DNA of 64,000 nt. It comes from Botryobacter ruber. Its GTDB lineage: Bacteria > Bacteroidota > Bacteroidia > Cytophagales > Hymenobacteraceae. The stretch's first letter is position 1. The number at the start of each line of letters is the position of its first letter. A program made the translations under genes and the position numbers. The stretch spans positions 21,002 to 85,001 of the forward strand of contig NZ_QCZK02000020.1 in the NCBI RefSeq assembly GCF_003347595.2. The letters run 5' to 3'. Positions 53,301 through 59,882 of this stretch are shown here, piece after piece. The notes under the pieces are model-generated. The model searched no databases, was not told the DNA's origin, and was given only the letters and a program-made list of their open reading frames with translations.

Positions 53301-56239
53301 AATGGAACATAGCAGACCAGAAATGGTTTCTGCCTAAGTTCTTAAAGCAAAATACTGTTGTAAAAGGACTGAAAAAATTAAGTTTAACCGGCAGCCTTAC
53401 CAAACAGGAGACTCCGGCATCTCTGCAACAAATCATTGATTACCAGGCAGAACAGGAGCCACTGGAGAAAGCAACGCACCTGCCCCAGCTTTTGGGCTTC
53501 CTGTGGCGGAACGGTACCTGTGATTGGGACGTCCTGCTTCAAATTTGCGCTACACTTATTGACATCAATCACCAGGGGATAACCCTGAATACCGCTGCCA
53601 AAACAAAAGCTTGGCGCAACGCTTTGGCGCAGGAATTTGCCGAGGGAAGCAAGGCTTTTCTTCAATCGCACAAGCAAACCTTGTCTAACTTCCTCCTATT
53701 GTCACAGGAAATAAAACAAAAGGAAAAGGACCTGCAGCAGCTCCTGGCTATTGATTTTGCCTCTCTTAAAGTAGAAGACGCGAATTGGATAAACAACAGC
53801 CTTTTCTATGCAAAAAAATGGCTTAATGCCATTGATGACGTCCGGGATTGGATTAGCTGGTTGCAGATAAGAGACAAAGCTCTGCAGGCAGGCTTGCAGC
53901 CCCTGGTTTCCGCGTATGAAACTGGTGGCATCAGTAGTGCGCAAGTGGTGCAATGCTTCCAAAAAGGACTTTACCGCTCCTGCGCCGAGTACATCATAGA
54001 CAAGGAACCGCAATTGTCCGCTTTTAACGGAAAGCTGTTCGAGGAGAAAATCAAGAAGTTCAGGGAGTTGAGCAAAAGCTTTGAGCAACTGACCAAAGAA
54101 GAGCTTTATGCCCGCTTAGCTTCCAAGATACCGTCGTTTGCACAGGAGGCTTCCCAAAGCTCCGAAATTGGCATTTTGCAACGCAACATCCGGAATAATG
54201 GCAGAGCCACCTCTATTCGCAAACTATTCGACTCTATCCCGAATCTTTTGTCGCGCCTTTGCCCATGCATGCTCATGAGCCCGATCTCGGTGGCGCAATA
54301 CTTTGATGCCAATTCCGCTAAGTTCGATTTAGTGGTTTTTGACGAAGCGTCGCAAATGCCGACCTGTGAGGCAGTAGGCGCCATTGCCCGGGGTACCAAT
54401 GTGATAGTAGTAGGCGACCCGAAACAAATGCCGCCGACGAGCTTCTTCGGTTCCAATGCAGTTGATGATGATAACATAGAGCTGGAAGATTTGGAAAGTA
54501 TACTCGATGATTGTCTGGCGCTCTCTATGCCCTCCCATTACCTGCTTTGGCACTACAGAAGCAAGCATGAAAGCCTTATCGCTTTCAGCAATGCTAAATA
54601 TTACGACAACCAGTTGCTCACTTTCCCTTCTACGGATGACATCACGACCAAAGTACAGCATGTTCCCGTGGAAGGCTTTTATGACAAAGGGAAAACCCGC
54701 CAGAACCAGGCTGAGGCCAAAGCCATTGTGGAAGAAGTTATCCAGCGCCTCTCCCACCCGGTCTCGTCTAAGAGAAGCATTGGTATTGTCACGTTTAGCG
54801 TGGTGCAGCAAAACCTGATTGAGGATTTGCTCAACGAAGTTTATAAAGCCAGACCGGAACTTGAAAAAATCGCACTCGAGGCGGAAGAGCCGTTGTTTAT
54901 TAAGAACCTGGAGAATGTACAGGGCGATGAGCGGGATGTTATTTTATTCTCTATCGGCTATGGCCCTGATAAAGACGGAAAAGTAAGTCTAAATTTTGGT
55001 CCTATTAACCGGGAAGGCGGTTGGAGGCGCCTGAATGTAGCCGTATCCAGAGCACGTTATGAAATGAAGGTTTTCTCTACTTTGCGGTCCGACCAGATTG
55101 ACATCACCCGCACAGCTTCTGAAGGCGTGGCGGGTTTAAAAGCCTTTCTGGCCTACGCTGAAAAAGGTAAATCGGCTCTTCCTGGACGTGCAGTTATCTC
55201 GTCGAGCAAAGAAGTTTCTTTCGAAAACACCTTAGCCGAAGAAATCAGGAAGCACGGCTACGAGGTGCATACAAACATAGGGTGCTCTGATTACAAAATA
55301 GACATTGGGGTAGTGAACCCGGCCAATCCAACTGAATACCTCCTGGGCATTCTGGGCGATGGCCACAGCTACTACAGCGCCAAAACTTCCAGAGACCGCG
55401 AAATTGTGCAGGCCGATGTGCTTCGTCTTCTGGGCTGGAACATCCATAAAGTTTGGTCGCTGGATTGGTGGGAGAATCCGGATAGAACTGTCAACGATAT
55501 TCTAAGTGCTATTAAGCAGGCTGAGGAGCAGAAATCATTTGTTCCAGAACCGCCGGCAGAAGAGTTGACAACTACTTTTGATTCTAAAGATATTGATGAT
55601 GTTGTGCTTATGGATTCTCCGGTTGCTTATGCTACGGAAGTAGCAACAGAAACCACCATTGTAGCACCAACTCAAACGGCTTTGGTTTATGAAGTTTGCC
55701 AACTAGACCCGGTCCTGGCCAACTCCTCTGAAGACTTTCTGCTACCCAGCAACCGAAACAAAATTGCCCGGCAAATGATGCAGATAGTGAATACTGAATC
55801 ACCAATCAGTCAAAATCTGTTGTGCAAGCGGGTATTAGGCGCATGGGGCATCTCCCGGAATGGGTCCAGGTTGAACAATCATCTTGAAAGTATCATTTCC
55901 ACGCTTCCTATCCAAAGGTCTCAGTTAGGAAAAAGTATTATTGTCTGGAAAGAAGAACATAATCCGGAATCCTATACTGCTTACAGGGTTAGTGAATCAG
56001 AGAATGGCAAACGCGAAGCCGACGACTTACCGCCCGAGGAAATCGCAAACGGCGTTAGGGAAATATTAAATAACCAGATAAGCCTCCCTATAAGTGAATT
56101 GGTTCGGGAGGCTTCCCGACTGTTTGGCTATGCCCGTCTTGGCGCAAACGTTGAAGCCGCCATGATTTCTGGCATTACCCATGCTGTCAGGAAAGGATAT
56201 GCTTTTGAGGAAAATGATAGGCTAATTCTGTCAGAGTAA
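50378..56239 (+). CDS. Hhe-like defence protein: DUF4011-helicase-nuclease-DUF3320
   Basis: The 1953-residue protein has several parts. The N-terminal region (about 1-110) is beta-rich. At about 195-300 lies a transglutaminase-like region with Cys in LANCLDISLLYA (about 217), His in TKGHAFVGGW (about 244) and Asp downstream. DUF4011 follows from about 374 (RLWERKLLDLTLRNSLLNIRL). The superfamily 1 helicase has Walker A GPPGTGKSQT (about 683-692), Walker B VVFDEASQMP (about 1319), GDPKQMPPTSFF, and motif V/VI LNVAVSRARYEMKVFS. A Vsr/MTES_1575-type nuclease domain (about 1609-1715; ENTLAEEIRKHGYEV, YKIDIGVVNP, GILGDGHSYY, RLLGWNIHKVWSLDWW) and a DUF3320 region (about 1795-1850) complete it. This order matches the hhe anti-phage gene described in published defence screens. 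It is a single-gene unit in the cargo zone. Confidence 0.85.
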   Translation: MAPIEVEFIHSPSINFSMQQNHVSVVRKLLLKNTGDHDLQDLTIELTSEPDFAISWSHQLEILKTGEPFELNAIHLKISSAYLSNLSERIAGSLTLRVSTDNKTLFTGNYPVSLLAYDQWSGAAILPEMIAAFITPNHAEVLKIIRKAAPILERWTGNPSFDEYQSRNPDRVRKQMAALYEAIASLELVYCSVPASFEENGQRIRMCDTIFTHKLANCLDISLLYAACLEAVGIHPLLVFTKGHAFVGGWLIDESFADPVNDDASLLTKRTADGINEIVLVEATCMNAGSQKSFDEAVAAANQNMKKEDQFGLFLDIKRTRFSGIRPLPLRVHTANGWKIVEEAPVKERKNVAPEAITSGVQVTDVEQIKVSKQRLWERKLLDLTLRNSLLNIRLTKSTLQLISINLGQLEDSLANGQEFQVLPKPADWDNPLRDTGIYQSLNQSDPIVDLVKHEFTQRRLRSYLSETELQHNLTHIYRSSRQAIEENGANTLYIALGLLKWYETPASERPRYAPILLVPVEIVRKSAAKGYVIRSREEETLMNITLLEMLRQDFGINIGGLETLPKDESGIDVKLVFNIVRKGIMSHSRWDVEEQALLGTFSFSKFILWNDIHSNAEQLSRNKIVKSLISGMLEWQPEPLPEVEALDSCFHPTQIALPISTDSSQFAAILSSSEDKSFVLHGPPGTGKSQTITNIIANALYAGKKVLFVSAKKAALEVVESRLESIGIGSFCLELHSNKSKKSAVLEQLKRAAEVARISSPQHFESEAERLLATRTELNGYVQALHQKYSFGFSLFDAFTHYSQLANLPDSVTFTATALEQLTTNQVTEWQDIAEQIQVIGSVIGHPFQHPLEAVRVKQYAQQLKSDARQLLISYQSLLTQYQQDVTTVCRTLKIETLPASREQAEALAQLITLMQHLPDVPASLFNVEHVEQTLSQVMGLAAHGKKRDALSKELLLKFNKAVLTYPAEQALQEWNIADQKWFLPKFLKQNTVVKGLKKLSLTGSLTKQETPASLQQIIDYQAEQEPLEKATHLPQLLGFLWRNGTCDWDVLLQICATLIDINHQGITLNTAAKTKAWRNALAQEFAEGSKAFLQSHKQTLSNFLLLSQEIKQKEKDLQQLLAIDFASLKVEDANWINNSLFYAKKWLNAIDDVRDWISWLQIRDKALQAGLQPLVSAYETGGISSAQVVQCFQKGLYRSCAEYIIDKEPQLSAFNGKLFEEKIKKFRELSKSFEQLTKEELYARLASKIPSFAQEASQSSEIGILQRNIRNNGRATSIRKLFDSIPNLLSRLCPCMLMSPISVAQYFDANSAKFDLVVFDEASQMPTCEAVGAIARGTNVIVVGDPKQMPPTSFFGSNAVDDDNIELEDLESILDDCLALSMPSHYLLWHYRSKHESLIAFSNAKYYDNQLLTFPSTDDITTKVQHVPVEGFYDKGKTRQNQAEAKAIVEEVIQRLSHPVSSKRSIGIVTFSVVQQNLIEDLLNEVYKARPELEKIALEAEEPLFIKNLENVQGDERDVILFSIGYGPDKDGKVSLNFGPINREGGWRRLNVAVSRARYEMKVFSTLRSDQIDITRTASEGVAGLKAFLAYAEKGKSALPGRAVISSSKEVSFENTLAEEIRKHGYEVHTNIGCSDYKIDIGVVNPANPTEYLLGILGDGHSYYSAKTSRDREIVQADVLRLLGWNIHKVWSLDWWENPDRTVNDILSAIKQAEEQKSFVPEPPAEELTTTFDSKDIDDVVLMDSPVAYATEVATETTIVAPTQTALVYEVCQLDPVLANSSEDFLLPSNRNKIARQMMQIVNTESPISQNLLCKRVLGAWGISRNGSRLNNHLESIISTLPIQRSQLGKSIIVWKEEHNPESYTAYRVSESENGKREADDLPPEEIANGVREILNNQISLPISELVREASRLFGYARLGANVEAAMISGITHAVRKGYAFEENDRLILSE

Positions 56240-56467
56240 TTTTGTTATTCAATCACATAAATACCAGCGTCACCGGAACTTCCATTAGGATGCCGCTAGT
56301 ATTTGTGTTTCCAATAATTAGATTTACAATTACGGGAAGAAGTACCAATAGCTAATACAGAACAGCATTTTTTGTTCAGGCTTTACTTTATTTCGATACT
56401 ACAATATTTAAACACAGACAAACCAATGCAACTTTTTCGTTGCATTTTCAGTTAATAAATAATAGCT

Positions 56468-56902
56468 TTGGCAACTTATAAACTTAAACAACCATCGTTA
56501 GAAGATGTAGAGGTTTTCTTAAAGGAGCTCCATTTCAAAGTCAGCTTTCAGGAGAATGTTTTCTTTGAAGATAGCAGAATGAAGAACCGCTTGGCGCTTG
56601 CTGATTTAAGGGAATTAGGTTATAAATCAAATGATAGAATTAAGTTTATACAGCAACTCACAGCTGCAAATTATTTCAAAGGGCCAACCGAGGATAAGCA
56701 AAACATTCCTGAACAGGGAGACCTTTGGGAGTTTGGTATGATTATCAGTTCAAGTATCAAAAAGAAGAAAAAGGGAATCGAATACTATATCAAAGTTCAG
56801 CTCGGCACTCCCGATTCTAATGTTATTTGCATTTCTTTTCACCCTGCAGAATTTAAGATTATCTACCCAAAGCTTCATTCAACAAAAGAAGGATCATTAT
56901 GA
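56468..56902 (+). CDS. MqsR-like toxin of a toxin-antitoxin-chaperone module
   Basis: The 144-residue protein starts at TTG 56468 (no ATG until 56580, which would remove the conserved N-terminus). It resembles MqsR, an mRNA-cleaving toxin: SLEDVEVFLKELHFKV, LALADLRELGYKSNDRIKFIQQLTAANYFKGP, then LWEFGMIISSSIKKKKKGIEYYIKVQL and VICISFHPAEFKI, which align with the ELG...DFYK...YIKI...VSFK pattern of the family. It is longer than E. coli MqsR (98) by about 45 residues. The stop overlaps the antitoxin start (ATGA). Toxin-first order matches mqsRA. Confidence 0.7.
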   Translation: MATYKLKQPSLEDVEVFLKELHFKVSFQENVFFEDSRMKNRLALADLRELGYKSNDRIKFIQQLTAANYFKGPTEDKQNIPEQGDLWEFGMIISSSIKKKKKGIEYYIKVQLGTPDSNVICISFHPAEFKIIYPKLHSTKEGSL

Positions 56903-57477
56903 AAAGTCCATATACAGGTGGTGAAGTACGATTGATTACAGAACACCAGGTTGTACCTTTTAAGCAAGAGACATTTGAGATGGATGTCAAGACGCTGGAA
57001 TGTGTAGATACCGGCAAGCGATTTACCACAGGAGAAATGGATGATGCATTTGTGGATGAGCTCCATAACTTATGGAGAGCACGCCACAATATGCCTACAA
57101 CAGAACAACTGCGTGCTGTACGGGAACAGCTTGGCCTTAGCTTACGGCAAATGTCTAAGCTGCTGGGGCTCGGCATTAACCAGTATAGACATTATGAAGC
57201 AGGTGAGCTGCCTACAGGGTCTAATTTACTCTTGCTGAGAATGCTGTTTAACCCGGTAACCTTACCTCAGATCATAGCGATGCAGGCACACCTGTTGCCT
57301 GCAAAAACTATTAAAGCACTTGAAAAATGGATTCAGGGAGAGCACCATACCGTTTCGGTTTCGCATACTCCCCTCATTAATGAACAATCGGTGCGGGAAA
57401 AACCTACCCTTGCAGCGGGCTCAACCCGAAACTCTTCCACCTATTACGAAGGAGCAGGTAATACTTGTATTGCTTAA
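56899..57477 (+). CDS. MqsA-like antitoxin with extended C-terminus
   Basis: The 192-residue protein has an N-terminal part with the MqsA layout (MKSPYTGGEVRLITE, LECVDTGKRFTTGEMDDAFVDEL) but with three of the four expected zinc cysteines replaced (Ser3, Thr6, and Thr in VDTG); the helix-turn-helix follows (LRAVREQLGLSLRQMSKLLGLGINQYRHYEAGELPTGSNLLLLRM). The last 60 or so residues (from about 133) are low-complexity and Ser/Thr-rich, as expected for a chaperone-addiction tail. It binds the toxin and the operator, and is probably unstable without the SecB-like protein encoded next. Confidence 0.75.
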   Translation: MKSPYTGGEVRLITEHQVVPFKQETFEMDVKTLECVDTGKRFTTGEMDDAFVDELHNLWRARHNMPTTEQLRAVREQLGLSLRQMSKLLGLGINQYRHYEAGELPTGSNLLLLRMLFNPVTLPQIIAMQAHLLPAKTIKALEKWIQGEHHTVSVSHTPLINEQSVREKPTLAAGSTRNSSTYYEGAGNTCIA

Positions 57478-57494
57478 CAAGCATTGGTACCAAA

Positions 57495-57980
57495 ATGGAT
57501 TTTTCTAAAGTAATTTTAAAAGAGGCGCTGTTTATTGATGCTTCCATCAAACGGGAACGTGCTGATGCTGCCAATGAGGTCAGAGGGTTTAGCAGCCAGG
57601 TATCTGTAAATCCCAGTTTTGTTGTTTCTGAAAAAAAAATCAAGATAGATGTTCATGTAACCTGCGAGGCAGTAGACGATGCTATAAAATCAGTGGGGAT
57701 AAATGGGTTCTTCCACCTGGAGTTTATTTTTATCGTGGACAACATCGAAGAACATCTTATCACAGCAGCGGAAGGTGATAAAGTTCTACCCTCCCCTGCT
57801 CTTATGGTTCCTTTGATCGGAGCTGCCTACTCCACGGCACGCGGCATGATTATCGTTAAAGCACTAGGCACTTCGCTACAAGGCTTTACCCTGCCTATTG
57901 TTAATGTTCAGGATTTATTGCAGCCAGCAAAATCTACCCCAACTAAAAGAAAACCGAAAAAGTCTTCGGAACAACAGTAG
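57495..57980 (+). CDS. SecB-like chaperone of the TAC module
   Basis: The start is the ATG at 57495; an upstream extension in frame is not conserved. The 161-residue protein has the SecB fold pattern: SFSKVILKEALFIDASIKRERA-type strand start (here FSKVILKEALFID), SSQVSVNPSFVVSEKKIKIDVHVTCEA, FFHLEFIFIVDNIEEHLI, then LMVPLIGAAYSTARGMIIVKALGTSLQGFTLPIVNVQDLL, which is the C-terminal helix and VN(F/V)xxL block of SecB-like proteins. It ends in a basic tail (KSTPTKRKPKKSSEQQ). It follows the antitoxin by 17 bp, so the three genes form one operon. Its role would be to protect the antitoxin. Confidence 0.75.
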   Translation: MDFSKVILKEALFIDASIKRERADAANEVRGFSSQVSVNPSFVVSEKKIKIDVHVTCEAVDDAIKSVGINGFFHLEFIFIVDNIEEHLITAAEGDKVLPSPALMVPLIGAAYSTARGMIIVKALGTSLQGFTLPIVNVQDLLQPAKSTPTKRKPKKSSEQQ

Positions 57981-58037
57981 CAGTTGTGGTATATTAAAAA
58001 TCATTCGGTTTTAGCTTGAGAATTTTTTCTATCAAAA

Positions 58038-58062
58038 AAGGCCCTGCCTCCCCAGGCAAGGC
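58038..58062 (-). terminator. Intrinsic terminator of hsdM
   Basis: GGCCCTGCCT (58040-58049) pairs with AGGCAAGGCC (58054-58063) around CCCC. Six T follow on the minus strand. It lies about 105 bp past the hsdM stop, so no hsdS is co-transcribed downstream. Confidence 0.8.
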
Positions 58063-58168
58063 CCCTACCCCACATTCAAACAAACTAAATTATGATGAAC
58101 AGCAAAGTTCATTTGCTATCACAGAGCATCTAAAAGAACGTCGCTGTTCAGATTGTTGGAACTACTCC

Positions 58169-59653
58169 TTACTTCTCCAGGGCTGCTAATATCGTCCGGA
58201 AGCTCTCCAGTCCTGCCTCCAGGTTCTCGATGATATCCTCCGCCAGCTCATCCGGGTTGGGCAGGTTGTCGAGGTCGGCCAGCGACTTGTCTTTGAGCCA
58301 GGTAATGTCGAGGCTGGTTTTGTCGCGGGCCAGGATTTCTTCGTAGCTAAACTTGCGCCAGCGGCCTTCGGGGTTGCTATCGGCATTGTAAGTTTCGGTG
58401 CGCTTGTGGCGGTTCTGCGGGTTGTAGAGCGTGATAAAGTCGCGCAGGTCTTCGAGCTTGAGCGGGTTCTTTTTAAGAGTGTGGTGGATGTTGGTGCGGT
58501 AATCGTACACCCAGATTTCTTTCGTCCAGGGGTCTCTGCTGCTGGGTTTGTTGTCGAAGAACACCACGTTGGCTTTTACACCCTGGGCGTAGAAGATGCC
58601 GGTTGGCAGGCGCAGAATGGTATGCACCTCCGTTGTTTCCAGCAGCTTTTTGCGCACGGTTTCGCCGGCGCCGCCTTCGAAGAGCACGTTGTCGGGTAGC
58701 ACGACTGCTGCCTGGCCTGTTGTTTTGAGCATGCTGCGGATGTGCTGCACAAAGTTGAGCTGCTTGTTGCTGGTGGTGGCCCAGAAGTCCTGACGGTTGT
58801 AGGTGAGGTCTTCTTTCTCCTGTTCGCCTTCGGCATTCGTAAAAGTCTGGCTGCTTTTCTTGCCGAAGGGCGGGTTGGCCAGCACGTAATCGTGCAGCAT
58901 ACCGGACGGAGCAATGAGGGCATCGGCAGGAGAAATAAAGTTGTCGCTGTCGATGTCGCCGATATTGTGCAGGAACAGGTTCATGAGCGCCAGTCGGCGG
59001 GTGCTGGCTACGATCTCGTTGCCGAAAAAGGTGTTGTACTTCAGGAAAGCTCGCTCTTCTTTATCCAGGTCGTGCTGGTCTACCAGGTAATCGTAAGCTG
59101 CCAGGAAGAAGCCGCCGGTACCGCAGGCGGGGTCGGCTATGGTGCGCATGGGTTGCGGATTTACGCACTCTACCATGGCCTTGATTAAGGGCCGCGGCGT
59201 GAAGTACTGACCGGCACCGCTCTTGGTGTCTTCGGCGTTTTTCTCCAGCAGGCCTTCGTAGATGTCACCTTTGTCTTTCACGCCCATCAGCAGCCAGTTC
59301 TCGTTGTCGATCATGCTGATGATTTTGGAGAGCTTGGCGGGGTCCTGGATTTTGTTCTGGCTCTTGGTGAAGATTTGCCCGAGGATGCCTTTCTCCTTGC
59401 CCAGTTCCCGGAGCAGAATGGTGTAATGTGCTTCGAGCTCGGCTCCTTTCAGATCGACGAGGCTTTGCCAGTTGTACTCCTGCGGAATAGGCATCTGGCG
59501 GTTGTAAGGCGGACGCGTATATTCGTCGGCCATTTTCAGGAACAGCAGGTAGGTGAGCTGTTCCAGGTAATCGCCGTAACCCACGCCATCGTCGCGGAGG
59601 GTGTTGCAGAAGGACCAGACTTTACTAACTATAGCGGAGTTGTTGTTGCTCAT
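58169..59653 (-). CDS. hsdM: Type I restriction-modification methylase subunit HsdM
   Basis: The 494-residue protein has the HsdM_N domain (SKVWSFCNTLRDDGVGYGDYLEQLTYLLFLKMADE) and the N6-adenine methylase core: ADPACGTGGFFLAAYDYL (SAM-binding motif I, about residue 172), DYVLANPPFGKKS (motif IV NPPF, about 250). It is about the usual length and intact. It methylates adenine with HsdS and HsdR. Neither partner is in the window: a terminator follows downstream, and upstream are the AlbA_2 gene and a STAND-type NTPase. The partners may lie beyond 64000 or be lost. Confidence 0.92.
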   Translation of the reverse strand: MSNNNSAIVSKVWSFCNTLRDDGVGYGDYLEQLTYLLFLKMADEYTRPPYNRQMPIPQEYNWQSLVDLKGAELEAHYTILLRELGKEKGILGQIFTKSQNKIQDPAKLSKIISMIDNENWLLMGVKDKGDIYEGLLEKNAEDTKSGAGQYFTPRPLIKAMVECVNPQPMRTIADPACGTGGFFLAAYDYLVDQHDLDKEERAFLKYNTFFGNEIVASTRRLALMNLFLHNIGDIDSDNFISPADALIAPSGMLHDYVLANPPFGKKSSQTFTNAEGEQEKEDLTYNRQDFWATTSNKQLNFVQHIRSMLKTTGQAAVVLPDNVLFEGGAGETVRKKLLETTEVHTILRLPTGIFYAQGVKANVVFFDNKPSSRDPWTKEIWVYDYRTNIHHTLKKNPLKLEDLRDFITLYNPQNRHKRTETYNADSNPEGRWRKFSYEEILARDKTSLDITWLKDKSLADLDNLPNPDELAEDIIENLEAGLESFRTILAALEK

Positions 59654-59679
59654 TTGTTTGGTTTGTAATTAAATTAATT

Positions 59680-59826
59680 CATACCGCAAGTTTAGCGCTA
59701 GCGTAACTTGTGGTTTTTCATGACGCCAGTTTGCAACTGGCATACATTCCACGATCCTTTTTACGCCTTTACAAACTGGCTCCATGATTTACCACCAGTT
59801 ACCGCTGCGCTCAAACTGGCGGTATG
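59680..59826. repeat. REP/BIME-like palindromic repeat cluster
   Basis: Two hairpins of the same design lie 76 bp apart: ACCGCAAGTT-12-AACTTGTGGT (59683-59714) and ACCACCAGTT-13-AACTGGCGGT (59791-59823). A third small palindrome, GCCAGTTTGCAACTGGC, is at 59725-59741. The cluster is delimited by CATACCGC (59680) and GCGGTATG (59826). This is how REP elements mobilised by RAYT transposases look. It sits between hsdM and the AlbA_2 gene. Confidence 0.65.
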
Positions 59827-59882
59827 AAATGATTTATTTATAGGGACATTTATCAGGGACATCGTTAATTGTATAGGGACAT

